A DNA stretch of 64,000 nucleotides from Rhynchopus euleeides (lineage: Eukaryota > Euglenozoa > Diplonemea > Diplonemida > Diplonemidae), in NCBI GenBank assembly GCA_963210315.1, contig OY723274.1, positions 1,612,001 to 1,676,000 on the forward strand, in the 5' to 3' direction. This document shows positions 40,653 to 53,100 of this stretch, one piece after another. The notes beneath the pieces were generated by a model, which saw only the letters and a list, made by a program, of their open reading frames with translations, searched no databases and was not told the origin of the DNA. Numbering within the stretch: the stretch's first letter is position 1; every line of letters starts with the position of its first letter. The translations under genes and the position numbers were made by a program.

Positions 40653-43109
40653 GGGCTAAGCACCCTCCCACAGCCCCTCAGGTGCCGGTGATACGGCGGC
40701 CTGTCATTTCAGGTGCCTTACGATCGTGAGGTTACCCTCCCCCCCCCCCCCCCTTTTTCTTTTCGAATCACCTCTTGCCTATTTGTCCACACCCTTATAT
40801 TTCCGTTCCGCCACCAGGGTCTGGAGCGAACCTCTGTATATTTATTTATGTGGCGGTTTGCTTCGACCCTGATAGTCCGTGTTTCTTGTCTCCCCCTTTC
40901 GTGCCTGCTCTGTATCAGGTGTCCATGTCCGGAATGGCGATTCCTTTGATGATTACCTTTCGTTATTGGGCGAATGTGTTTGTTTCCTGCTCAGCTGCAA
41001 TGTGATCCTCGCATAGGGGTTGCTCTTGACGGTCCGCAAGGCCAGCAAATGCCACGCGTCTTTCAGAATTAGTATGATATTCCGGTGTCAACTGGAGAGC
41101 AAAATGTGCCGTTGGCTGGATCTTGTGGCCCCCTCTCCCACCACTTCGTCGGGCCAGAACTGTTTGTGTGTTGACACCCGGCTTGCCGTCAACACACATC
41201 AGCTGTTGTGTCTTATCCAAGTCACACCCAGTTTGGTGGATCAATGGAAGCCTCTTTTTTCGTGCACCTTTCCATTATATCCGTGACTGGACCCTGCGTG
41301 AACCTTTTGTAGTTTTTCCAGAGAATCGTCGTTTTATTGAACGAATTGAACGTGTTTCGGCGTGCTCCTCGCAGCCGCCTGTGAGGGGCCACTGTGGTCG
41401 CAACGGAGACAGAACGCACCACCTGGTGCTGAACCGGGGCAAAATAATAACAAGCTGCGCGTATTGCAGACACCTGTTCTTGCAGGTTCTCCAAAATCGG
41501 GTCAGTATGTCCAGCCCAAGCCAAGACCTGGCAGGTTCCTGGTCTCCAGCAAAGAAGACTGTTGGTCGTGCCATGTGTTCACCCATGTACCCTGCACAGG
41601 GAACGAACCAGCGCACGAACAAACGCGTGCGTGTAAGTGGCCCGGCAGCGCCTCCCTGCGACCCACGTCTCCGTGGTCAGTAGGTTCGGAGAGCAGTTCA
41701 ACGTGAAGGGATATTGCCTATCAGAGTTGCAGTATTGTAGCTGTGAGCTGTTTGGTTTGTGTGTAGCGTATTTGTACAGTGCGTGAAGGGAACCCACCCG
41801 GGCGCCTGCCTTGCGAGTCATTGCCGATACCTTATTCTTCTTATCAGTTACGAGCGACGAAGCGTAGCGAAGTCGCGAAGTAACGCAGGAAATCGTACGA
41901 CTGAAGCTTTATAAGGACCACCTTCATGCCACTTCACAGGGGCTTACACAGCCTTTGACACAGGAGTGTGCGCTCAACGAAAAGTAGCCCGGATCTGCCT
42001 TTTTGCAGTTGCTGGGCAGGGTGGTTCTCTTATCATAGCGAAAGGAGTACGATTTCCCCGACGCCTTGAGGGACACCCGGGCGCAAGCTCTCACACATTC
42101 CACTTTGTTTCCTCGTATCCTCAAACAGCTGCACTCACTGCACCACGAGTGAGTGCATCACGGATACGAGTGTTGGGTTGACGCAGCCACCATCGGCAAA
42201 TGTTCTGTGCAGATCCTTGTGAACGCCTTCACATGCCCAACAGGCTGTGGGGGCTGTTCTGCCTTAGAGGAACACCACTATTTGCTAGGGCCACGCCTCC
42301 ATGCCCGACTGTGCATGGTTTGTATTCAAATTTCAATCCAGCCAGTGCATATTGTTTTCATGTCATGGTGATGCTGCGTTCACATCTTGCCATACTTTGC
42401 CCTTTTCGAACGATTTTGAACGATTTTTTTTGCCCGTGCTTGCCCCAGCCCCCAGAAGAGCTGATTTTTTGGGTTCTTCTGGCCGCATGGTGACATTGCC
42501 TAATGTCTCCTCTTCCTCCTTTCACTTGTTTGTTTCTCTGTGCGGTCATTGATTCCCATCGACGCGAAATAGGCTCGATACTTGTGACTTGGCCCTAGGC
42601 TGAGCCCTGTGTTGTGTGCCGGCGTCTTCTGTGCGTTTCTCTTTGTGTTGCGATGTAGCCAGGTTTTTGGTTAAATGCACAAAACTTGAAGCATCAACAG
42701 GGTATCCAGCCGAATATACTCATGCACCCCCCTCATTGGAAGAGTCGCCCATCAAAAGGCGCAGAAAGCAACCATTTCATTATCCAGACACACCAACTGT
42801 CCGGGTCGTACAAAGCAAAACAGCCTGCAGGATGACTGAAGTCTGGAGCTTCAAACCTCTCGCCCCCCGTCTGAATCGGGCTCTCGAGCACACTCCATCT
42901 CGCACCCCGCCATCTTGCCACATTGTCGTCTGCTTGTGTGCTCGTCTGGCCATCCTTTTGGGGAGGGGGTCCACCACGTCACAACACCACTTTCCTCTTC
43001 AGGCAGGCAGCCTGGTCGCCAGGCGCTTTTTGAGACACACATCTTGACACGAGGCCTGATCAGCCTGTGTTCTTCTTTATGCTGAGGTGAGGGGCAGGCA
43101 CTTCTCGAC
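40653..43109. other. Intergenic, gene-poor, with one dispersed repeat
   Basis: It contains a C run at about 40739-40753 and otherwise unique sequence. Short frames (for example 41123-41683) show no family resemblance and have mixed codon use. The dispersed repeat at 41845-42055 is listed separately. Confidence 0.45.
41845..42055 (+). repeat. About 215-bp dispersed repeat, copy 1
   Basis: It matches 58326-58540 at about 95 percent or better, in the same orientation. Shared landmarks are CAGTTACGAGCGACGAAGCG, CGACTGAAGCTTTATAAGGA and AAAAGTAGCCCGGATCTGCC. A third diverged relative is at about 57235-57390. No clear terminal inverted repeats or A tail were seen. Confidence 0.85.
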
Positions 43110-46100
43110 ATGGCAGGCATGCCTGGTGGTGTGTGCCTGGCGACGCTGCTGGTGGTGGTAGGGTTGTTCGTGGATGGTTGCGATGCGTACGGGTACTGGA
43201 CAGAAACAGGATCCATGAGTATGATGTGTATCTTTTGTTGATTCACACTGCGCCTGCATGTGATTCTCATTCCTTCCTTCCACTCAACTCAGTGGTGATT
43301 GTGTCTTTGGTGATTTGGGTTTGCCCTGCTCTGGCCTGGCACACACACAACAGCCCTGCATTCTTCAACTGTTCCGCCATGCCTTGCCACCCTATTCACA
43401 CCACACATCCCACAGTATGCAGACCCCGCTACCCTGGTCGGGAGGTGCCAGCTCAAGCCGTTGCAGACAAAGATGCGTGCCAGCTTCTCTGCAAGAACTA
43501 TGTCGGTATGTGACTGAGAGGGTCAATGTTTGATACAGGGTGCCCTCACTCTGTGCCAAATCGTGTCAGTGTGGGTCCATTTGTGAGGGTTTACTTTCTG
43601 CACTGGTGAATGTGCTGTGTCAAACACTTTCGAGCAAAGCCTGACAGTGCAGGCAGTGAGTTGTTGTAATTCCGTTTGATGTTGGTTCAGGTGTCACCAC
43701 CACCCTCTCACAGGTGCCGAACCGTGTTCTGCTGCTGTGTTCCTATCGGACACAAAGATGTGCACGCTCTACCCAGGTGGGTGTCTGACCCCCTTTGTCT
43801 TCGCGACCGATTTCAACACAAACGCTGTACTCCACCGTGCTGTGTGTGAAGAGGCGTTCGCCAATGACCTGCCGTTCTCGACGGTGCCGGGCAACACCGA
43901 CTGTGAATGCGAATCAGAGTGCGAGAAGGCTAGCGGGTGCCTGTACTGGCAGCGGCAGATCTCCAAGTCGGAGTGCCAGCTGTTCAACACAGACGCGCTT
44001 GGTTCCAAGACGCAGCGGGGTGGTGACTACCGCTATGGCGTGAAAGCATGCCATCCCTCCAGTCAGAATATGTGCCCGATGCCAACACCTGCTCCACCCA
44101 CATCGATTCCACTGACACCGGTGCCCCCGACACCGATCCCGGCGACACCAATCCCACCGACACCCATTCCGCCCACACCGGTTCCATCAACGCCGATCCC
44201 AGCAACGCCGATCCCACCCACACCGGTGCCACTGACACCCATTCCGCCGACGCCGGTTCCGCCAACACCAGTTCCGCCCATTCCGCCAACACCGATCCCG
44301 CCAACACCGGTGCCACCGACACCGATTCCACCGACGTCAGTTCCGGGAACACCCATTCCGGCCACTCCGATTCCGCCAACGCCGATTCCGCCAACATCAA
44401 TTCCGCCCACGCCAGTCCCACCCACACCGATTCCGCCAACACCCCTTCCGCCGACACCTGCACCGGACACCCCGATCCCGCCCACGCCGATTCCACCGAC
44501 ACCTGCACCAGACACACCGATTCCACCAACACCAATCCCACCAACACCTGCACCGGATACACCGGTTCCACCAACGCCGGTCCCACCCACGCCGATCCCA
44601 CCCACACCGGTTCCCCCGACACCTGCACCGGACACCCTGGCACCGACACCTCTGCCTGAGACGCCTGTGCCGGACACCCTCGTCCCGACGACGATTGCAC
44701 CGGATACGTCTATCCCGTCAACACTCATCCCGAAGACGGCTTTCCCGACATCGGAACCGACCGCCATTCCGACAGGCTCGCCTGACACCGACATACCTGA
44801 TACAATTGACCCGATTCTCGCTGTGGCGAAGATGACCGTCGCCCCGGCAATCCTGCGCGTCGACACCACACCAGACGGCGCAAAGGGTGTCAGCAACGTG
44901 GTGGTCGCTTCGAGCTTCCTGGGATCCTCCCTGGGCGGGCAGCGCATGGCACTCATGCTGGGCACCGAGTGCGGCAAGGATGACGACAGCTCTTCAGACC
45001 AGCTCCCCTTCAACCTCCACCCGACCCGCCTCTCCATCGGGGACACCGCCCTCGCCTTCCACGTCGGGTGCGTCATCGGGAACCTGTTTGTGGTGATTGC
45101 CGGCTTCACCCTGCTGCACCTCGTCATGGTCTACCTAGTCCAGTGGTGTGGGTGGGTCGGCCGCGACACAATGCAGGTTCAGGGTATTGTGAAGTTCCCC
45201 GGCGTCACGATGTTCCTCTTCCTCTTCCTCCTGCAGGGGACCTCCCTGGCTGCATCGCGGCTCGCATTCAGCGGCGGGCCCTGGTCAGCTGTGGGGGCTG
45301 GCACATTCGTGCTGTGCCTGATGTTCATCGCGTATGTCTACCTCATCCTCCGCGATGTCGATAAGAAGGCAGTCTACCACCTCGACAGCACCACCTCCTT
45401 CAAGGCTGCGTGGTTCATCGGGGAAGGCGAGTGGCTCTCCACAAGCGACAGCTACATCGACAGGTTTGGGGTCATGTTCCGCAGGTTCCTCCCGCATGCC
45501 TCGAAATTTGTAATCTACGACATGTGCCTCTCGATTGGTATCTCCCTCGCCTCCGCTGTGAAGGGGAACACGCTGATCGAATGCGGGCACAAGCGTATCG
45601 CGATGGCTGTGATGACCGTATCCTACATGATCCTCGTCCTCTATGTGAAACCCTTCGAACACAAGATCAACAACTACACAGAGGCGTTTGGGCAGGCCCT
45701 CCAGACGCTCGGCCTCATTTTCATCGCCTTCGGATTCTACAGCGAGGACAGGTCACACTGGGGGTTTGAAGCAGGCATGTACACCATCCTCCTCGCCATG
45801 ATCTTCCTCCTGATGAAGACTGTGATGGATGCGGTAGTGTTCCTCTACATCCTGAAGGTCGCCAGGAGGCCCCGCCTCTACGCCGAGCTGCGCGACCACG
45901 AGGAGGAGATGAAGGAGGAGCCCCTCATTGGACACCAGGAGTCTGAAGGGAGGATGTCCGACCTCAGCTGGAAAGGCCTTCTCTCCGACCTCAACCTGCC
46001 GAACAGCAGCGGGTCGCCCCCTTCGCCTGGTGGGAAACAGCCCCCTGGGAGGAATCTCACGTGGGAGAACCTGGTGAGCGATGTGGACAGCACATCGCAT

Positions 46101-46625
46101 ACTAAAGCTGACCCGGATGAGACAGCCCGGACGAATGACCCGCAGGCGCAGAGCTTTACGGCCCTCCCAAGCCGGTATGGGAGTGTAAGGCTAACGGAGG
46201 ATGGTAGCATGCATCGCACCATGTCGCGCTCCCGCCTCGGCAGCGGGAGGATGGGGGCGAGCTTTTCTGCAAGCCCTCCCGTTGACAGAAGCGATCTGTC
46301 GACGACAGCCCCGGAGGATCCGAAGTTGACATGGGATGGCCTCGTCGACGACGTGTCGTCCCCCCAGGGCGGGCCAAACCCCTCGGTGAAGTCGCCGGCG
46401 ACACCGCCCCCCAACATCCCCCCGCCTGCGAGGATGATGACGTCAGGGAGCCTGGGCGGGGTGTCCCTGGTGCAGGGGGAGGAGGAGACTGACTCCTTCT
46501 CCGAGGCAGCGGCTGCGCGGAGGCGGAGCAGCAACTACACATCTGTGAACCTGTCGCCGAGGATGGGGCCAAACTATCTCCCTTCGAGGAAGGCAAGGAA
46601 GAAGCAGATGGTTGTTTATACTTGA
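43110..46625 (+). CDS. PAN/apple-like ectodomain, Pro-Thr stalk, 7-TM-like protein with long cytoplasmic tail (3 exons)
   Basis: Exons are 43110-43218, 43416-43505 and 43714-46625 (donors GTATGA and GTATGT, acceptors CAG), giving 1036 aa. The signal peptide, both PAN-like modules and the splice sites match the gene at 17511-20382 almost exactly. About 235 residues of TPIPPTPVP-type stalk follow. The membrane part is unlike the paralogue: about seven spans, including GNLFVVIAGFTLLHLVMVYL, GVTMFLFLFLLQ, AGTFVLCLMFIAYVYLIL and GMYTILLAMIFLL. Between them is a block (FRRFLPHASKFVIYDMCLSI; LVLYVKPFEHKINNYTEAFG) that faintly recalls TRP-like membrane domains. The tail has three L(S/T)W-x-x-L-x-x-D(L/V) motifs near residues 816, 847 and 937. 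It is probably a surface sensor or channel-like protein. Confidence 0.85.
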
Positions 46626-47802
46626 GGTTGTTGTTGTCACATGTCTGGGGAGGAGGAGGAAGTGGGCACGGCAGATCGAGTTAGAAGCAAATATACTCGG
46701 GGGGGGGGGGGGGGGCTAATAGTTGTGTTCAAAAAATTATTCAGGAAATTCAAAATAATGGGGTTGGTGTTCGGTAGGGGGGAGGGGGGGGGGAGGAGAT
46801 TTTGGAACAAAAATTGTTCGAACTGTTGTGTGGTGTGTTGACATCCCCCTTGTCCCACCCCCCAGCCCCAACCGCCCTCCCCCCCATTCTCTCTCTATTC
46901 TGTTGAGTAGGTCCGTCTTCTTAATTTATTCTGCAACAAGCCCTTTATATCGCCCCCACCCGCCCCCCCCCCCCCTCATTCTTCCACTTTCTCACGGCTT
47001 TTTACTGTGCTTTGCTGCATACCCTCTGGGACGAACGAATTGACTGAAAGAGAGAGGGGGGTATTTCGCTGAGCGGTTCCAGAAAATCGCGTTTTTAGTG
47101 CATCTCCCTTATTCAATTGTTGTTCGGAACAAAAAAAAACAATGCGACGAAGGTGGCGTCCGAGATTGCCGTAGCGAAGATCCTACCCCCTCTCTCCCCC
47201 GAAGTTGGAAAACCCTATACGAATGAATTTGAAAAAAATAACGAATTCACGCGGTGTTTTTGTGCAGGCGAGCCCTGGCCTGGATGCTGCAACACGTTGT
47301 CAAGAATGCGAATTTAAAAAAAACGCAGGAAAAATATAATGCTGAGCGGAATTGGTTGGGGGGGAGAGATGAGTGTTTCGTTTTATGCGAGACACGCACT
47401 CACGCACACCCGCATGTATCTGACCATGCCGCTGAATCAGGAGAGGGGTGCGGGGGGTGGGGGGGAGGTGCATTTTTTTGCCGAAAACCGACACCAAGCA
47501 ATTGCAAACCCCGTCACGGGCGAAGGCCCACGCGTCGCATCCCGGTGATGCGTTCCCCCGATCTCCTCTTCCCTGCAAGGAGCTCTCCAACGCTCTGTGT
47601 GCCACTGTGGGCCAGAACTGCGTCGCTCTGCTGCCTGGCCCACCCACCTGTCGGGGCAGCTCGCCTGCCCCTCACTTTTCTGCACTTCTGGGCGAAGCCC
47701 CCTCCTCGTCTATGGTTTTTTTGCCCCACCCCCCCCACCCCCCCGTCCGTCTCTGTTGCGACACAACGGTGCATCCGGTTTGTACACATGGTTTCGCAAA
47801 AG
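46626..47802. other. Intergenic, homopolymer-rich
   Basis: It contains G runs at about 46699-46714 and 46781-46793, C runs at about 46965-46976, and a C/A-rich stretch near 47720-47745. No gene was supported. Confidence 0.45.
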
Positions 47803-47859
47803 TATTGAATACCGGGTTTCTAAAAAACGGCCATAATTCGAGTATTCAATATATTGGCA

Positions 47860-48141
47860 CATGGATATATTCAGACCTTATTCAGAGGTTCCTGCATTTC
47901 ACCTCTTATTCTAAGACCTTAATTAAGACGCAGGGGTCAACGTACTATTGCTGAAGATTGAATTAAGGTCTTAACCTCTGAGTGTAAGACCTTAAAGAGG
48001 TTACACGAAGAGGTTCAAGATCTTAATTAAGGGGATTCAGAGGTTGTGTGTTTTTTGGGCCTAAGGTCTTAATCTAAGAGGAGGAGGAGGTAGATTTGGC
48101 GAAAATTCTTCCTCTCTTATTAAGGTCTGAATACATCCATG
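47860..48141. mobile_element. 282-bp element with exact 6-bp target duplication
   Basis: The ends CATGGATATATTCAGACC and, inverted, CATGGATGTATTCAGACC differ by one base. TTGGCA flanks both sides exactly (47854-47859 and 48142-48147). The interior has repeats of AAGGTCTTAA and TTAAGACC type. It is inserted into the AGTATTGAATA cluster. Non-coding. Confidence 0.85.
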
Positions 48142-48429
48142 TTGGCAAGTATTGAAGATATTGGTGATTTTCAGCTTCAAAGTATTGAATATATTGAATA
48201 CTATGGTCGAAATATTGTCAATACTTTGAAGTATTGACCCTTTTTGGGAGGGATTTTTGCACTGTCTGCCTGATTTAGCCCGAAACCAATTTCCGAGAAA
48301 CTTCAGTTTACCACCACCAAACTCCGCCGAACTCCACCAAACTCGGGCCAAAATCAGCCACAAAATGGAGGTCACTACCATTCTCCCAGCCCCAGGAAGG
48401 GTAAGATGAGCCTGTGGGGTTGGTCAGGT

Positions 48430-48770
48430 ACTGGTTTTCGCCAGGGTGCAGTGCACCACGGACCCGGGAAGAAGCGCAGATGGGATTTGTGTGAGAGACT
48501 GCCGGACGCTGACACGATCAACGTGGCTGAGTACACCGGACTCCTGAGGTGTCTTCAGCGGTTACTGGCCATACAGTTCACGGGCACCGCGACGAGGCAG
48601 TGTCGCTGCTAGACCGACTCAGGGGGTCGGGGCGGAGGTCTCGCTACGGCAGGTACTGAGACACTACAACAAGCAAGCCGACAGGCTGGCGAACAGGGCG
48701 GTCGAGGAGCTAGAAGTTGGGCAGAGCCGCGTGACATTGGGGAAGGGGGAGCCGGAGGCACCACGATAGC
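48430..48770 (+). mobile_element. Fossil of a retroelement RNase H domain
   Basis: Pieces of an RNase H fold are visible: NVAEYTGLLRCLQRLLAIQF (the Glu helix) and LRHYNKQADRLANRAVEELE (the final Asp helix). These are typical of the RNase H attached to retrotransposon polymerases. The copy is clearly broken, with more than one break, and old. No reverse transcriptase or integrase was recognised around it. Confidence 0.55.
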
Positions 48771-50140
48771 GGATAGCTGTGTGGATGGCTGCGTCCTGGA
48801 TAGGCCGCCCCATCCCAAAACAAGTCGAAGGTCAGGTCCTGGTTTTTGTCTTGGGAAGGGCGCCGTTGGGAAGAATATCCGGTTTGCTTGACCGCACAGT
48901 TGGGTGAAGGAGAAGTCGTACGGTACAGTTCCTGTTCCTGTACGGATCGGGGTTTGTCACAATTTGCTTCTGTGCATGGTGCAAACAGCAGTCCATATTG
49001 AGGCCAAGGTTTGATTCCCGGCTCCCAACACATCGTTCTGTCACTGCGACCTTGTCTCCTCATCGCCTCTCCCTCTTTTCCTTCTTTTGCTGAGTTGGTC
49101 TGTCCTACAGGGGACCGGGCTGACACACAGGGGCGATTCCACTGCACCCCTACTTACTGCGGCCACTCCCAGCTGAGTTGTGGCTGGTGCCTTCTCAGAC
49201 TCAGAGGCAGGCGACCTCCGACGCTGATGCGGGATTTGGGCGCAAGTGCGCTTGCAGTCACTTGCCGGGAGGGTGCTTGCTCCTAGAGCAGACCCGAGTC
49301 TGACAGTGGCGGGCAGGGGGCAGCAGTGCCTGGCGCAGACGCACTTGGATAGGAACAGTTGGGTCCCAGGGTGCACGCCAATGAGGCGGACCCGAGTTGG
49401 ACCAGCTCTCTTCCGGAATCCAGGTTGCTTGCAGTCAAGTGGTGGGCAGGAGGAAGCCACGTGTTGCCGCAGCCACGGCCGGACGTCCGCTGGGAGGTTT
49501 TCTGGGATGCTGATAGTCTTTTCCGACGGTCACCCTCTCCGGCCGATATCCCCACATCCGGACGTGCTCGCGACAACTCCGGTTTGGTGTACCTCGATGA
49601 GCTTACCTTACCTTGTCGTCGGACACAACATATCATCGTTGTCCCAAACCCCGTAACCCACGTGAAGTGGATCATCTGAAGTGCAGAATGTGGTGGAGCA
49701 GGTGGAGCACGAAACATAAGTAAACCGTGGCAAGAGAGGCCAGCAGCAGTCCCGAGTCCATCGCGTTCCTCGTAGCATTTCCCGTACCACACAGGTGTGT
49801 TATGTGCAAAATGATGCTTCAGGGAGACCCTCGGTGGTGCAGGCAGGGCACATGTACTGGTGGATGAGGCCTTCACGTCTCCGATCCTCTCACTCAGGTG
49901 AAACTCCACCAAAATCGGGTCAAAATCAGGAGGATATTGCTCAGTATTGCCAATATCACCCAATGTATTCAATTATTGTAAATATTGAAAGTATTGTATC
50001 AATACTTTCAATACTTTCAATAAAATAGCGGTTCTGTCAATACTATTCAATATATTGAAAGTATTGAAAAATACTTTTTCAATAATATTGATCAATACTT
50101 TGCAAATCAATACCCGAAAAGTATTCAATATATTTGCGAA

Positions 50141-53100
50141 ATCATGTGTACAGGTTATTCTCTGTTCTCAGTTCCCACACCCTTCCCCACCCCACACCCC
50201 CACCCCCCAAAAGACTGCCCAACAAGGCTATGAGACTCGCCAGCCACTCTCCCCTGTCCCACCCACTCAGATTCTCACTCAAGCGATTTCCAGCGTGCTG
50301 CTGACGTGCTGCTTCCCCCTCAAGCACCTAGCCGGCGCAAGTCCCAACCAGAGGAAAAGCGGCCCATGTGGGGCGGCACGCACTATTCGTTCCTGGCATA
50401 TACTCCGTAATGGTTCTTTTCTCTCGGTGCGGCCTTGTGCCTGCTTTGTCCCCTTTGTCTCCCCCGCTGTTTGTATGTGTGGCTGATGTTGGTGCGCTGT
50501 GCAATTTGCTGCTGTTCTCACGCCAAAGAACCCCCTCGTTATGTGCATGTGCGCGTGCCGTTTCCCCAAGGGTTTGGCCCGAGCACATCATTGCACCAAC
50601 CGAGGGTGGTGGTGGGAGTGGCGTCGTCCCGCGCACCGTGCCTTCGCCATCCCATACAGTGGGTGGTTTCGCCTTGTCGTCTTCTTGGGGGTGAAATGAC
50701 ATCAACGTGACAAGTTTTGCTGCATTGGGGGAATCCAACCGACAAAGAGAGTCATTTTTTTTAATAGAAGCGTCGCCGCATCAAGGAAATGGCGGCAAAA
50801 TATCGCAGAATAAGCAGAGTGGCACCTTTTTTTTCTCTTTTTGCGGTGCGGCCCTTTCGCCTGATACTCGTGGTTTACGCTCCAAATATAACTGCCGCCC
50901 TCCCCTATTTCGACCCTACTGTGGGTTGCTGAAAAACACAAAAAAAGAGCCCGCTGCCACATAGCACATGCCGATCACGTCTCGCGTCTCCACGAGATCT
51001 CGGACACACGACCTGCAATTTCTAGTGAAGAGAGGGGTGGGTGGCCGACCTCCCCCCCCGCCCCCTCTCTCACTCTCTCGTTCACCCCCCCTCCCTCTCT
51101 CTCTGCACGCCCCGCCCCTTCTCCCCCCCCTCGTCCCCTCCGTTGCAGGCATGCACTACCGAAGGCCCACCCCGTGTCTCCGTGGCAACCGTCTGGCAGG
51201 GCACGATACCCTGATCCGGGCTTACTTGCAACGGCCACACTGACTGCCCTTCCAATGCCTGGAATGAGCCTGGTTAACACGAATCGAACAAAACTGTGAT
51301 TTCACCACCTCCCAGCCAAGGGCTCTACAGGGCGTCCCTCCCTCCCTCCCCCAGCACTGGATGCACACCAGGCCCCGATAAGAAGCGGCGGGGTGCCTCG
51401 CGTTGCGAAGGCATCCCCTGCATGCAACACTGTCTCTGATGCCCGCTCCTTGTTGTCTTTTCAGGGCTTTCTGACGAACACACACCCACGCAGCCAAACG
51501 CAAACCGTTGGCCAGTGAGAGTTTTATATGAGTTGTGCGCCCTTTCTGCGGCTGACTTGCGTCGACCGAGCGGGCTATAGAAATCTCTCGCCAGCTCCAC
51601 TTTCCCCTTTCCTGCCGCATCTTGTGTAACCTGATGAGTCCCGTGCCCCCGCAGCAGCTATGTTGTGTGGGCAAAGGCTCTGTACTTGCTACAAACGGTG
51701 GGGGTTACTAGCTACTAGAATATCTGTTCAAGAATAAAAGGCGAATCGAATGAGCAGGACGTATACAGCAGGGTCTCTATCGTGTTGCGCTACGGCACAT
51801 GTGCATATGGTCCCATGTGGCTGTGTGGCGCGTCTGCCTGCAAAATGTACTAGCGAGCGTTGCGCTGTGAACCACAGGTGGTTTTCATTTGCGCCCCGCT
51901 CCACTTTCCCCTCTCTGCACGTGATAAAAGATAGAGGAAACAAACACATAGAGCGGGATAGGTTCCTTGCCATCTCAACCCGGAGATGGAAGAGAGAGGC
52001 GGAGGGTTGGGCGAATTGATTTGGGGGGGGGGGGTTTTTTGCCATGATCCCCCAGGTCGCTGTGGAAAAGGCTGTTGCAGTGCATGTCTGCAAGCGTGGA
52101 CACATCGGTGCACGGAGCAAACTTTATCCCGGGCCTGGATTGGGGTGGCCTTGTCAGAACCACATACCCCGCTCCGACTTCCCTTCCCGCATGAAGAATT
52201 TGAATGATTGCGAAGCAAGAAGACCCGGATGTTGCTTCTGTGCGCACAAGCCAAGCGGACAACCGATACGCGTGTGACATCAAAACAAAATAGAACGATG
52301 CCGTGCCAATCTGGTCTGGCCATCCAAACCCCCAAACGGGAAATTGCACCGACGGGGTTCGTTTTTTACCTCACCCATGATGCCCTGTCAGTGTCAAAAA
52401 AGACTGCGGGGGAGCTTTGGGCAGCAAAAGACAGCCTCCACAGCAAAATAACTGCCGGAGTTGTTTTTGTTTGCCCGACTCTGGCGCACAAGCAACAGCC
52501 ATATCCTTTCTTTGTGCGCCCTGTCGGACCCTCTTGTTGTGCCCTGCTGCGCCGTCTCTCCCACAGCCTGCGACGCATGTTCTCCGAAAGTGCGTTTCCT
52601 GTGCGACCACTCTATTTTACTGTTCCCTTCTACTGTCGTGTCGGCCCGTGTGGCTACCTGAGAGAAGTGCGTTCCCACCTGCACTGTGGCCGTTGCCGGA
52701 TACTGTGCATTTGCATCGGTGTCACCACCCTATGACTCCCCCCCTTGATGCCACCACACCCTTTGTGCCATGTGACCTGCTTATGTCTCATGTTGGATTC
52801 GGGCATACGAAAGGGCCCACCAGGTGCGTCTAAAGCTGTCTGGGGCCAAACTGGCAGTGTGATGTGCTGTCACGCAGTAAAGCCTCAGATTCCCTTCGTG
52901 GGCTTAGTTGTTCTGTGCGAGCGCACGGAATGGCTGGAAGCAATACGCGCATGGCAGTTGGCACGTCAGATTTTGGGTGCATCAGAAATCGCTTGATTGC
53001 AGATTGCAAAGATGGGTGCGGCGGTGTTACGGCAAAAAGGAAACAACCTACCTTCCCTTTGTTCGACCTTTCACTTTCTGATCCCACGGTCGTATTTTGA

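Larger units (their letters stand above)
47803..50140. mobile_element. AT-rich foldback region with AGTATTGAATA subrepeats at both ends
   Basis: AGTATTGAATA-type motifs and complements cluster at 47803-47853 and 48148-48237, and again at 49950-50135 (TATTGATCAATACTTTG, AGTATTCAATATATTTG). Such end clusters match the other foldback elements in this window. Between them are a retroelement RNase H fossil and a direct repeat (AACTCCACCAAA-(C/A)-TCGGG) at about 48331 and 49903. Confidence 0.45.

Noticed and set aside
41123-41706. Frames of 186 and 114 codons
   Set aside because: Two overlapping frames of similar length, neither with GC-rich third positions nor known motifs.
49000-49032. T-loop-like GGTTTGATTCCCGG
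   Set aside because: The flanking bases do not form a T stem, and no A-box lies at the proper distance.
52208-52735. 175-codon frame
   Set aside because: Codon use is unlike the host genes, there is no recognisable domain, and part of it overlaps a dispersed repeat.
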